From: Thiomicrorhabdus sp963677355
GTDB lineage: Bacteria > Pseudomonadota > Gammaproteobacteria > Thiomicrospirales > Thiomicrospiraceae
DNA: 64,000 nucleotides
NCBI GenBank assembly: GCA_963677355.2
Contig: CAXXXQ010000002.1
Coordinates: 992,001-1,056,000, forward strand
Direction of reading: 5' to 3'
Below are positions 50,991-60,044 of this stretch, in pieces. The notes beneath the pieces are model-generated. The model worked only from the letters and a program-made list of their open reading frames with translations, made no database searches and was not told the DNA's origin. Every line of letters starts with the position of its first letter. Position 1 is the stretch's first letter. The position numbers and the translations under genes are program-made.

Positions 50991-51989
50991 TTAACTACGT
51001 TGGATAACCGCTGCCAGCGCTTCCTGTGCAGATTTTAATTCAGATAGGTTGACAACGATACTATTAAATACCTCATTTACCTTGCCTGCCTGCTCCTGAG
51101 TCGATCCGACGCGTTCTTGACCGCTTTCCATAACCTGAACCGCATTTCGTGCTCTTTGTTGCAATTCTTCGATAATCGATTGAATTTCGGTAGTCGCCTG
51201 CTGCGTTTTTCCGGCCAGAATACGAACTTCATCAGCTACCACCGCAAAGCCTCGACCATGCTCTCCTGCACGCGCCGCCTCAATAGCCGCATTCAATGCC
51301 AATAAATTGGTTTGCTCGGCAATATCGCGAATCAAGACCAAGACCGTACCGATATTACTGCTGTCCTCTTCGAGCTTCTTAATTACGCCTGATGCATGCG
51401 TCACCTCATCAGTCAAACCGCTGACTTCCGAGATAACCGTATTGGCCGACTGCATACCGTTTTCCGATCCAGAACTTAATTCCGCTAATTTATCGGCTAG
51501 CTGCTGTGACAAACTGATCAGTTCGCTATTATCAAAACCGCTGGATGTCGGCATTTGAGTAACCGACTGCTGCTCGTAACAGGCCGCCAGAGTCTGGTTC
51601 AACTCTTCCATCTGTTCACTCAACTCAACCGCTTTAGCTTCTGCTGTCGATTTGCCGATCATCTCTTTGGTTACCTGATTGGAAGCCTCTTCCAAAAGCA
51701 CATTAACCATCTTCACCAAGTTCTGATCCGAGTGCGGACAACTGATACTGGTAGCTAGGTCTTCGTTTTGAATTACTTTGCGGATTGCATCAATCACTTC
51801 ATCTGCATCGCCGGTTGACGATTTACGCCCAGCCGCTAAAAAATAAACCAGAGCACCGACCACTAAAGCCGTAACCAGCACTGCTACCAGCAGAGCCGCC
51901 GACGCCGGCATCCCCAACAAACTCGACTCGGCATAAACGTTGGTCGAGGATAATAGCAGTAAAGAAATCGCGCTATATACAAACTTCAT
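50991..51989 (-). CDS. Methyl-accepting protein between fliK and motA
   Basis: A 332-residue MCP. Residues 1-20 look like a signal peptide or first membrane helix (cut possible after VYA), a second helix spans about 30-53, and the loop between is only some ten residues, so there is no periplasmic sensor and no HAMP. The signalling tip is QTNLLALNAAIEAARAGEHGRGFAVVADEVR. I chose the ATG at 51989 after TAGGAG; the longer frame to 52064 overlaps fliK. Its place between fliK and motA, 38 nt before motA, is unusual. Confidence 0.9.
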   Translation of the reverse strand: MKFVYSAISLLLLSSTNVYAESSLLGMPASAALLVAVLVTALVVGALVYFLAAGRKSSTGDADEVIDAIRKVIQNEDLATSISCPHSDQNLVKMVNVLLEEASNQVTKEMIGKSTAEAKAVELSEQMEELNQTLAACYEQQSVTQMPTSSGFDNSELISLSQQLADKLAELSSGSENGMQSANTVISEVSGLTDEVTHASGVIKKLEEDSSNIGTVLVLIRDIAEQTNLLALNAAIEAARAGEHGRGFAVVADEVRILAGKTQQATTEIQSIIEELQQRARNAVQVMESGQERVGSTQEQAGKVNEVFNSIVVNLSELKSAQEALAAVIQRS

Positions 51990-51999
51990 GTTTTCGCTC

Positions 52000-53829
52000 C
52001 TAGGCGTAATAATCCACAATATTGTCAGTGACGACAGCGTTTGAAGAGAGCGTCTCCTCTTCATGTGACGACATATCGCTACCTACGTTACTTTGAGCTG
52101 TCTGCGAAGACGTTTCTTGCTCTGAATTTTGATTTGCAAACGAGTTCTGATCACTTACATCAACTGAGGCTAAACTCATACCTGACTGCTCCAGCATCTC
52201 ACGCAAACGTGGCACGGCCATTTCCATCGCTTCACGAGTCGTACCGTGTTGTGCCGTCATAGAAACATGTACCTGCTGATCGCGATCCATATGTAACTTA
52301 ATCTGAATCGGTCCAAGTTTTTCCGGATTCAGTGTAATCTGAGCTTGTTGGATTTGATTGTTAGCCATAAATGTCACTCGATGGGCAACCGCCTGTCCCC
52401 ACTGTGGGCTTTTAACCGGGACATTGATTGTCTGCAAACCGGTAGGAAGCAGACCGCGGCGTTCTCCTAAACCGAGATCGGAACCAAGCACTCTGTCACC
52501 GTTTTCAGGCTTATTCAACAGTTGTTCGTCGGTTGCTTTTACCGCCATCTGCTGCTGAGCCATATTGGATTGCCCAGGGTTTTGCTGCCCATTGGCAGAA
52601 GACTGTGAACCCGTATTTGATTGATTGGCTGCCGCTTGAGAGTTATCCGCGCTTTGGCTTCCCCAGCTCGTTTGATGATTCGTTTGACTTGAACCATGCA
52701 CATTAGGCTGTGCGGCTCTATTATTCATTGCCGCTGCAACTGTTTGTGAATTCTCACTAGCATCAGCAACGGTTTCTACCGCTTGCCCCACGTTTTGAGC
52801 AACGGTAAACCCGAGCTGAGCAGGATCGGTTTCAACAACCGGTTCACCACCGCTCTCATAATAATCTGCAACGGAGGCAACTTGCCCTACCAGTTCAGGA
52901 GCTTGCTGAACACTTATGACCGCTTCATTACTTTCATCCGAAATTCCCGGTTGTACAGCCGACTGGAGAAGCGCTTCTGGCGTTAACGGAGTTTGCTCTT
53001 CGATAAATTGGTCAACATCTTCGCTAACGGTAACAAATTCCTCGAGGCTTGTCTCAACCGGTATTAACTCGTCACTTTCAATCGATAGTTCAGATACTGA
53101 TTCCGGCGGCAACGCTTCTGCGGCAACTTGCGCTCGATGATCGTGATGCAATGCTCGCCGATCCATCTCTTGGCTAACTTGGGCTTCCGGTAACTTGATT
53201 CCCAACACCTCGTGTACGGTTTCCGCGACTGTTTGCCCTTTTCTCCCCACAGAATCCGCTGAAGTGTCGTTCGCAGCAATATGGTTCACCTCGGAAGCGG
53301 ACGATTCAACCTGTTTTCCCTTAGCCAAAGATTTGACAAGTTCACCCACATGAATCGAATCAAACCGGTTAGTTGCCTTTTCTGCATGTAAATCATCAGC
53401 AAAAGCCGGCAAGGTTGGTTCTTGTATATCCGAGATCGTTGCTATTTCAGCCTCACCGTTAGCCACTCCGCCCAAGTTCGCTTGCAGTTTAGCGACGATT
53501 TGTTGCGTCATCTCGGGGTTCGCATCGGCTAAATTTTGCAAGCCGGACGGCAATAATTGACGGAATTCCTCCATGCTCATCCCTTCAAGATCACCGGCAT
53601 TCAGATCCAGAGCCGACAGCAATTTCGGTCCAATGGAAAGGTCAGCATCAACTTCCGCCAACATGGTATCGGGAGTCGCAGTAGAAACCGCTTCTGCCGC
53701 CGGCTGAGCGCCAAACATTGCAGAAAAAATTTCAGAAAATTTCACCCCTTGCGGCAAGGCTTGCCCTTCAGCTTCGACTTGGCTGAAGTTAAACGGCAAT
53801 TCACCTGTTATCTTGTGTGATGTAAGCAT
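52000..53829 (-). CDS. fliK: Flagellar hook-length control protein FliK
   Basis: A 609-residue protein, Gln/Asn/Ser/Ala-rich and disordered for its first ~450 residues as expected of the molecular ruler. The C-terminal Flg_hook domain (WGQAVAHRVTFMANNQIQQAQITLNPEKLGPIQIKLHMDRDQ... HGTTREAMEMAVPRLREMLEQSG) is clear. It measures hook length and triggers the FlhB switch. A sigma-54 type promoter lies 37 nt upstream of the predicted leader, making it the first gene of a long unit reaching cheY. Confidence 0.93.
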   Translation of the reverse strand: MLTSHKITGELPFNFSQVEAEGQALPQGVKFSEIFSAMFGAQPAAEAVSTATPDTMLAEVDADLSIGPKLLSALDLNAGDLEGMSMEEFRQLLPSGLQNLADANPEMTQQIVAKLQANLGGVANGEAEIATISDIQEPTLPAFADDLHAEKATNRFDSIHVGELVKSLAKGKQVESSASEVNHIAANDTSADSVGRKGQTVAETVHEVLGIKLPEAQVSQEMDRRALHHDHRAQVAAEALPPESVSELSIESDELIPVETSLEEFVTVSEDVDQFIEEQTPLTPEALLQSAVQPGISDESNEAVISVQQAPELVGQVASVADYYESGGEPVVETDPAQLGFTVAQNVGQAVETVADASENSQTVAAAMNNRAAQPNVHGSSQTNHQTSWGSQSADNSQAAANQSNTGSQSSANGQQNPGQSNMAQQQMAVKATDEQLLNKPENGDRVLGSDLGLGERRGLLPTGLQTINVPVKSPQWGQAVAHRVTFMANNQIQQAQITLNPEKLGPIQIKLHMDRDQQVHVSMTAQHGTTREAMEMAVPRLREMLEQSGMSLASVDVSDQNSFANQNSEQETSSQTAQSNVGSDMSSHEEETLSSNAVVTDNIVDYYA

Positions 53830-53876
53830 AAGGCACTCTCATCTTATTTATAATTCTTATTTTTCAGAGGGTATTT

Positions 53877-53893
53877 AGCAATATGCGTGCCTA
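53877..53893 (-). promoter_or_regulatory. Sigma-54 promoter of fliK
   Basis: Minus strand TAGGCACG-CATA-TTGCT, GG and GC 10 nt apart. The predicted start near 53866 lies 37 nt before the fliK ATG. Confidence 0.7.
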
Positions 53894-53973
53894 GATGTTT
53901 TAGGCTCATAAAAGAGAATGAATTATCTACTTATAAATATAGCAATTTTGAACGGCTAGAATGAATAGCTGAC

Positions 53974-53990
53974 AAAAAGCCGACAACGGC
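53974..53990 (-). terminator. Weak terminator after fliJ
   Basis: On the minus strand GCCG-TTGT-CGGC is followed by TTTTT. The stem is only 4 bp, so termination may be partial. It lies 27 nt after fliJ and before the fliK promoter. Confidence 0.4.
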
Positions 53991-54016
53991 ATCCATAACA
54001 AGATTAGGCTTGATAT

Positions 54017-54469
54017 CTAAGCTCTGTTTTGAGCAGACTTTGCAGCGTATTTTTGAGAAGAGAGCTCATCAAGCAAACGTTGTTCTTGTTTACTTAACTT
54101 ATCCTGTTCCTGTTTTGTCAGCCTGACTAACATGGCTTGCAAGGCCTTCACTCTAACGCGCTTTTCACCCCAAGCCTCTTCGGCCATCTGCAACATCTTT
54201 TCCGATTCCATAACCCGTTGTTGTTGCGAGGCAAGAGCTTGAATCAATTTATCGGAAAAGGCGTTGTGGGTTTGCAACTGAACAGGATTGAGAGAACCCG
54301 ATTGAGCCGGTTTCTTAATATAGTCTTGTTGATATTCAGACAAAGAATTGAGCTGCGCCTGATCTTCCAACAACTTATTACGCATATAAGCCATGGTTTT
54401 GGCCGCTTGATCCATCTCCAGTGCGGCAATATCTATGATTTTTTCAATTCTTTTCAACCGATTTGCCAT
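54017..54469 (-). CDS. fliJ: Flagellar export chaperone FliJ
   Basis: A 150-residue, almost wholly helical protein (MANRLKRIEKIIDIAALEMDQAAKTMAYMRNKL...). FliJ is the central stalk of the FliI ATPase ring and an escort for export chaperones. I chose the ATG at 54469; the frame extends to a TTG at 54478. Identity rests on length, coiled-coil pattern and position after fliI. Confidence 0.87.
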   Translation of the reverse strand: MANRLKRIEKIIDIAALEMDQAAKTMAYMRNKLLEDQAQLNSLSEYQQDYIKKPAQSGSLNPVQLQTHNAFSDKLIQALASQQQRVMESEKMLQMAEEAWGEKRVRVKALQAMLVRLTKQEQDKLSKQEQRLLDELSSQKYAAKSAQNRA

Positions 54470-54516
54470 GCTACTCAACTCTCAAAATGACGACTCATCA
54501 CGCACTGTTTACACTA

Positions 54517-55860
54517 TCAAACCAAAGTGGACTGTAAGGCTTCCAGAGACTGTTTGACAGAGAAATGTTGACGAATTTCCTGCGATAAAAAGGCTTCCAA
54601 ACTGGTATGTTTGGCAATCGCCTCATCGATTTCCGAATCCGCGCCTTGTCGGTATGCCCCGACACTAATCAGATCATGGTTTTGTTGGAATGTGGAATAG
54701 AGTTTTTTGAACTTCTTGGCCATTTTCATCTGTTTATCAGGCACAATCTCAACCATCACTCGACTGATTGATGATTCTATGTCAATGGCCGGATAACGCC
54801 CGCTATCGGCGATATCACGGGATAATACGATATGCCCATCCAACACACCGCGAGCCGAATCGACAATCGGATCAGACTGGTCGTCACCTTCAGCCAGCAC
54901 AGTATAAATCGCCGTGATAGAACCTCCGCCAAGTTGACCGTTACCGGCGCGCTCAACCAACTGCGGTAATTTGGCAAATACCGAAGGCGGATAACCTTTA
55001 CTCGCCGGCGGTTCTCCTACCGCCAAAGCGATTTCACGCTGCGCCTGAGCAAAACGGGTCAAGGAATCCATCAGCAAGAGGACGTTTTTGCCTTTTTCAC
55101 GGAAATATTCCGCTACGGCGGTTGCCATCATGGCGCCATGCAAACGCATCAGAGGCGGATCATCTGCTGGTGTAGCAACCACAACAGCTCTTTTCAATCC
55201 CTCGTCCCCCAGGTTCTGGCGAACAAATTCATTTACTTCACGGCCTCGTTCACCAATCAGACCGACCACCACAATATCGGCATCGGTAAAACGGGTCATC
55301 ATCCCCAAAAGCACACTTTTACCGACACCGGTACCGGCCATTAAACCGATACGTTGACCTTTGCCAAGAGTAAGTAAACCATTGATCGCTTTGATACCGA
55401 CATCCAAAGGTTCGGTGATAGGATGGCGACTGAGCGGATTAATACGCTCGCCGGAAAGCGAGACATAATCACTCGCTTCGATCGGCCCCAAGCCGTCTAA
55501 AGGTTCGCCGGAACCGTCAACTACTCTGCCCAGCATCTTTTCGCTGACCGCCACCTTGACTCCGCCATCCAGCGGAACCACCTCGGCATTAGGAGAGAGA
55601 CCGTGAGTATCGCCAATCGGCATCAAGAAAAGGCGACCGTCGTGAAAACCGACTACCTCGGCTTCGATCGGTTCCATCGCGTCGCGCATAATCTGGCAAC
55701 GGGAACCGATCGGTGCAAAGGTGCCGACCACTTCAAGCGTCATGCCAACCATTCTTACCAAACGACCAGCAACCTTTAACGGTTTCGCCTTGACCGAAGT
55801 CGTCTGCAAATACTGCATCTTGGCCTGTAAATTTTTGTTTAGCTGATTGGCTAAATCCAT
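54517..55860 (-). CDS. fliI: Flagellum-specific ATPase FliI
   Basis: A 447-residue F1-beta-like ATPase of the export apparatus. Walker A is MAGTGVGKS, Walker B is LLLMDSLTRFAQA, and the GEPPASKGYPPSVFAKLP block is the FliI signature. I chose the ATG at 55860 (MDLANQLNKN), preceded by GAGAG; the frame runs on to 55908. It lies 97 nt after fliH. Confidence 0.95.
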   Translation of the reverse strand: MDLANQLNKNLQAKMQYLQTTSVKAKPLKVAGRLVRMVGMTLEVVGTFAPIGSRCQIMRDAMEPIEAEVVGFHDGRLFLMPIGDTHGLSPNAEVVPLDGGVKVAVSEKMLGRVVDGSGEPLDGLGPIEASDYVSLSGERINPLSRHPITEPLDVGIKAINGLLTLGKGQRIGLMAGTGVGKSVLLGMMTRFTDADIVVVGLIGERGREVNEFVRQNLGDEGLKRAVVVATPADDPPLMRLHGAMMATAVAEYFREKGKNVLLLMDSLTRFAQAQREIALAVGEPPASKGYPPSVFAKLPQLVERAGNGQLGGGSITAIYTVLAEGDDQSDPIVDSARGVLDGHIVLSRDIADSGRYPAIDIESSISRVMVEIVPDKQMKMAKKFKKLYSTFQQNHDLISVGAYRQGADSEIDEAIAKHTSLEAFLSQEIRQHFSVKQSLEALQSTLV

Positions 55861-55957
55861 AAAAAATCTCTCGAACCGCTTGAAGGTAAATAAATCCAAG
55901 CAAGGCAAGGATTCGGCTGTTTGATCTTAAGACATAACAATCCATTCATTACGGACG

Positions 55958-56754
55958 TTATTCTTGCTCCTGAATTTGGGAAAACGATTCTTCGGCTTTA
56001 ACGGCCATCTCTGTTTCATCCAGTAACTGGTTTGAAATCTCGGAAAAACGCGCTTTCCAATCGTTCATTACTGAAGAGTGGTCCTGTTTAACGATGCAAC
56101 TGCCAATCGCCAAATTCGGGTTTTCATGTAGTTGCCATTTTTCGGAAATGGTCGGTTTCGATATCTGTATAAAAGCGAGGTCTTCAGGATGAAGATAGAC
56201 ATTAATCTCGCTTTTCGATTCAGGCAATTGGGCAACGGATTGTTGGATCGCTTCAACAACCCATTCACGATGATCCGCAACACTCTTGGCAATCACCGTT
56301 TCGGAAATATGTAACGCCAGTTCAACCAGTTCGGAATAGAGTTTATCTTCCAGCAACTCATAAGGCTTTTTCAAGGATTCCAAAACCCCCTCAAACTGCT
56401 CAAGTTTGGGTTCCAAATTTTGCAGAACCTCAGACTTCGCATCCGCTTCGCCTTGAGCCTTACCCTCTTGCAACCCTTTTTCCAAGCCTTCTTGGTAACC
56501 TTTTTGAAACGCCTTGTCATAGGCTTCTTTTTTCAGAATTTCAGCTTGTCTTTGCAGTTTCGGCTGCATGGCCTGCTGCATTTTCTGCAATACTTCGGCA
56601 GAAACCTCGTCAATGGTTCTGGAGGATTTTTCCTCTTCAAACCGACTCAGTTTCCACTCTTTGACCGATTCGGTAATTTCCGAAGGACGAACTAACTTGG
56701 CAAGTTGAGGCTCCTGCTGCTCTGAAGGTTTTTTTCAGTCTGCTGCTCAGTCAC
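55958..56754 (-). CDS. fliH: Flagellar export stator FliH, with a frameshift at a run of seven A
   Basis: FliH couples FliI to the C-ring. The frame 55958-56590 encodes the helical middle and C-terminal FliH domain (KGYQEGLEKGLQEGKAQGEA, then LALHISETVIAKSVADH). The conserved N-terminal part (LVRPSEITESVKEWKLSRF) is encoded upstream in the same frame, but that frame meets a TGA at the A-run. A GTG at 56754, directly after the fliG stop and nine bases after AGGAG, begins MTEQQTEK in another frame; one extra A in the run AAAAAAA (56728-56734) would join the two into 265 residues. Either transcriptional slippage or a sequencing error is indicated; an internal TTG/ATG start near 56590 is the alternative. 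Confidence 0.8.
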
Positions 56755-57777
56755 CTACACAAACTCCTCGCCGCCTCCAGGCATCATAATTTTCTCTTCA
56801 TCCGCTAAGCGACGAACCGTTTGAATGATGGTTCTTTGTGCATCTTCAACCGCACTGAGCTTGACCGGTCCACCTGACTCAAGATCATCACGCATAATAT
56901 CCGCTTGACGTTTGGACAGGTTGGATAGGAATTTCTCTTTAATCGAGGTGTCTGCACCTTTAAGCGCAATAACCAGCAGATCGCTCGGCACTTCGGCAAC
57001 GATGGTTTGAATACCGCGATCGTCGATTCCTTCGATATCATCGAAGACGAACATTTTATCTTGAATCGCTTTACTGACATCTTCGTGCTCGGTAGCGATA
57101 TCGTCAAGAATACGCGAATCAACGCCGCTACCCACCAAGTTGAGGATTTCCGCCGCACGTTTCTCTCCGCCGATCGAGGCCAATTTACCGCCTTCGCTGT
57201 CATTGGACGCGCTTTCCAGCACGTCGTTCAAATCAAACAGCGCTCGAGGCTGAATAGTCGTTAAAGTCGCGATACGGTAAATAACTTCGGCCTGGAAACG
57301 TTCCGGAATTCCGCGCAACACTTCTGCGGCCTGGTCGGCATCGAAATAAGACAACACAATGGCCACTACTTGCGGGTGCTCGTTTCTGAGCATATTGGCA
57401 ATCGTCGATGGATGCTGCCATTTTAGCGCTTCCAATCCTTTTACCTTGTCGCCAAGCAGAGCGGCATCCATCAAGTGACCACCGCCTTCGCCCAAGGCGT
57501 CGGCCATCAGTGATTGTGCATATTCGCTTGGATCGACACCTAAAGCATCTTCTCCCAGCTCATCCAAGAAACTCTTCATCACCACATGAATATCGCTATG
57601 GGAAATATTATCCACGGCCGTCATGGCCGAACCAATCTGCTGAATCTCTCTCGGATTGAGGTTTTTTAATACCTTGGCTGCTGAATCTTTACCTAAGGAA
57701 AGCAAAAGGATTGCAGCCTTATCAAGATTAGAAATGTCTTTATGTTTACCGACTTCTTCTAAAACTGAATCACTCAT
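56755..57777 (-). CDS. fliG: Flagellar motor switch protein FliG
   Basis: A 340-residue FliG, the C-ring protein that meets the stators. ARM-like N and middle domains contain EHPQVVAIVLSYFD (the EHPQ motif), and the C-terminal torque helix has KLSAVEDAQRTIIQTVRRL; charged residues of the torque helix (KERFLSNLSKRQADIMRDDLE region) are present. It overlaps fliF by 4 nt and is followed immediately by the fliH GTG. Confidence 0.96.
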   Translation of the reverse strand: MSDSVLEEVGKHKDISNLDKAAILLLSLGKDSAAKVLKNLNPREIQQIGSAMTAVDNISHSDIHVVMKSFLDELGEDALGVDPSEYAQSLMADALGEGGGHLMDAALLGDKVKGLEALKWQHPSTIANMLRNEHPQVVAIVLSYFDADQAAEVLRGIPERFQAEVIYRIATLTTIQPRALFDLNDVLESASNDSEGGKLASIGGEKRAAEILNLVGSGVDSRILDDIATEHEDVSKAIQDKMFVFDDIEGIDDRGIQTIVAEVPSDLLVIALKGADTSIKEKFLSNLSKRQADIMRDDLESGGPVKLSAVEDAQRTIIQTVRRLADEEKIMMPGGGEEFV

Positions 57778-59474
57778 TCTTTACCTTCCGCCATCCATTG
57801 TTTAATCACATGAGCCGCCACTTTCGGATCCGAAGCGACAATCGCTCTGACTTTTTCCAGCAACTCGTGCTCTTCTTCAGATTCCGCTTCGGATTCAACC
57901 GCAGTCTGCTCAACTTCTTCATTCATCTGTTCTAGCGCTTTAGAAATCTCGTCGACATTTTCAAGCTCTTCCTCTTCCTCAGGAACCTCTTCCGGATATT
58001 CCAGATAAGTCTCTTCACGTTTAGAAAGGTCTTTCAGCATCGGACGAATCACACCGAAGATGATCAACAGCACAGCAAGCCCGGCCAACAACTGTTTAAC
58101 CAAATTCCAGAACCAGCTCTCGTGCCAAATCGGTGTCGATTCAAACTCTTCAGCCGGCGCCACAACGAATGAAGCATTGACCACGCTCAAGGTATCGCCA
58201 CGAGCTTCATCCAAACCGACTGTATCACTCACCAACTGACGGTAACGCAGCAACTCTTGTTCTTCAAGTGGTTGACGGACAATCTCGCCGTTTTCATCCA
58301 GACTGGTCTTATCATCCAGCACCACCGCCACAGAAAGTCGTCTGACATTACCGACCGAATTTTTGATATGGCTAATGGTGCGGTCCAACTCATAGTTCTT
58401 GGTGGTTTTCTCACTCGAGCTTTTCAAATTAGGATCGTTATCAGGCGTATAACCCTGCTCAGGAGCCAGTCCCGCTCTAGGCGGTTGATTAGTCAAAGCC
58501 CCCGGAATACCAGTCGGCCCTTTGTCGCGATTAATCTCTTTAACTTCTTGTTCCGAACGAACGGCTTCCGGATCCGGCTCATAGTTCTCTCTGGTCTGCT
58601 CTTGCTGCGTGAAGTCCAGCTCTGCAGTCACTTGCGCGCGAACTTTATTTTCACCGCCAACAATCGGAGCCAATAAACGAATGATACGATGCGATAGGGT
58701 CTCTTCAACCTGACGGGTATAGTCAAGCTGCTTCATGCTCATGTTGAGCATGCCGGTATTGGCGTGCGAATCGGTCAATAAGTTCCCGTTCTGATCAACA
58801 ACGGTAACGGATTTAGCATCCATGTTTGGAATACTGGAGGCAACCAGGTAAACAATTGCACTAACCTGTTCTTCATTCAAGCTTCTGCCAGGATAGAGCT
58901 TAACCACCACCGACGCGGAAGGCTTCTGCTGCTTACGTACGAAAACCGATCTTTTCGGCAGACCTAACATGACTCGAGCCGACTTAACTGCGTTAATGGA
59001 AGAGACCGATTTCGCCAACTCCCCTTCCAAAGCGCGATGATAACGGGTGGTTTCTTTAAACTGTGAAATACCGAAACCTTGATCGACATCCAAGATCTGA
59101 TAACCGGTCGCCGCCTGTTTAGGGTAGCCAGCAGCAGCCAGTTTCAAACGCATCTGATGAACCAGTTCGCTCGGCACCATGATTCCGCCACTGCCCTCGT
59201 CGATCTTGTAGTCGACACCTTCCTGTTCCAAGGTTTGCACAATTTCATTCATGTCTTTGGCATCAACACTGCCGAACAGCAAAGTATAAGGTGTACTTTG
59301 CGACCACAGCACAATGCCGACGATCAGCGCGATAGACGCGGCCAAAGCAATCACCAAGCTCACCTGCTTGGCAACCGAAAGAGAGGTCAAGTTATTGATT
59401 AAAGTAGAGGCAGCCCCAGCGGGAGGTTGGGTATCTAAAGAGTTGTCGATAGCTGCTGCTTGCGGTTCTGCCAT
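57774..59474 (-). CDS. fliF: Flagellar M-ring protein FliF
   Basis: A 566-residue FliF. Two transmembrane helices lie near 38-60 and 455-475, enclosing the periplasmic ring-building motifs (YTLLFGSVDAKDMNEIVQTLEQEGVDYKID; RALEGELAKSVSSINAVKSARVMLGLPKRSVF). The C-terminal tail (VRAIVASDPKVAAHVIKQWMAE) binds FliG. It lies 44 nt after fliE. Confidence 0.96.
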   Translation of the reverse strand: MAEPQAAAIDNSLDTQPPAGAASTLINNLTSLSVAKQVSLVIALAASIALIVGIVLWSQSTPYTLLFGSVDAKDMNEIVQTLEQEGVDYKIDEGSGGIMVPSELVHQMRLKLAAAGYPKQAATGYQILDVDQGFGISQFKETTRYHRALEGELAKSVSSINAVKSARVMLGLPKRSVFVRKQQKPSASVVVKLYPGRSLNEEQVSAIVYLVASSIPNMDAKSVTVVDQNGNLLTDSHANTGMLNMSMKQLDYTRQVEETLSHRIIRLLAPIVGGENKVRAQVTAELDFTQQEQTRENYEPDPEAVRSEQEVKEINRDKGPTGIPGALTNQPPRAGLAPEQGYTPDNDPNLKSSSEKTTKNYELDRTISHIKNSVGNVRRLSVAVVLDDKTSLDENGEIVRQPLEEQELLRYRQLVSDTVGLDEARGDTLSVVNASFVVAPAEEFESTPIWHESWFWNLVKQLLAGLAVLLIIFGVIRPMLKDLSKREETYLEYPEEVPEEEEELENVDEISKALEQMNEEVEQTAVESEAESEEEHELLEKVRAIVASDPKVAAHVIKQWMAEGKE

Positions 59475-59518
59475 TGTGTATTCTTCTTATTGGTTTGAAT
59501 GTTTTTAAAACAAAACAT

Positions 59519-59857
59519 TTATAGAGGCATATTAATCACTTCTTTATAGGCTTCGACCAGTTTGTTTCTCACCTGAGTCATTGCCTGAAAAGAGAGACTT
59601 GCTTTTTGAGCCTGAAGCATCACTTCCGAAAGTTCCATTTCTGGATCTCCACGCTCAAAAGCTTTTTTCATTTCAGCAGATTTTTGCTGCTGTTCGTTAA
59701 CGGCTTTAACGGAGTCGGCCAGCAAATCGGCAAAGTTATCGGATTTCTCCAAACCTGCCGATTTTTGCGATTCATCACCCGATGCGGGTTTAGCTTCAGC
59801 CTGCGCTGCCAAAGAGCGCATCTGCAGAAGTAAACTTTGTGTATCGACTGGATCCAT
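59519..59857 (-). CDS. fliE: Flagellar hook-basal body protein FliE
   Basis: A 112-residue FliE, the junction between MS-ring and rod. The C-terminal MLQAQKASLSFQAMTQVRNKLVEAYKEVINMPL is the family signature. It is first of the fliEFGHIJ unit, with a sigma-54 promoter about 110 nt upstream. Confidence 0.95.
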   Translation of the reverse strand: MDPVDTQSLLLQMRSLAAQAEAKPASGDESQKSAGLEKSDNFADLLADSVKAVNEQQQKSAEMKKAFERGDPEMELSEVMLQAQKASLSFQAMTQVRNKLVEAYKEVINMPL

Positions 59858-59966
59858 ACTGGGATTCTCTCCAAACTCGGTTCAATTCTTGTCATTTCGA
59901 ATCGAACAAATTAATTAACCTTCCAAACCAAGTAATTCTGACTAAAAATTACTTTTTTGACTAAAA

Positions 59967-59982
59967 AGCAATTGGTATGCCA
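59967..59982 (-). promoter_or_regulatory. Sigma-54 promoter of fliEFGHIJ
   Basis: Minus strand TGGCAT-ACCAA-TTGCT, GG and GC 10 nt apart. The predicted leader is about 100 nt long. In Pseudomonas fliE is likewise sigma-54 dependent and activated by FleR or FleQ. Confidence 0.7.
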
Positions 59983-60044
59983 CTAAAAAGTCAAAAATCC
60001 GTTATTGAGCTAAAGTCTTTAATATTTTAGCCGATAAAGCAAAG

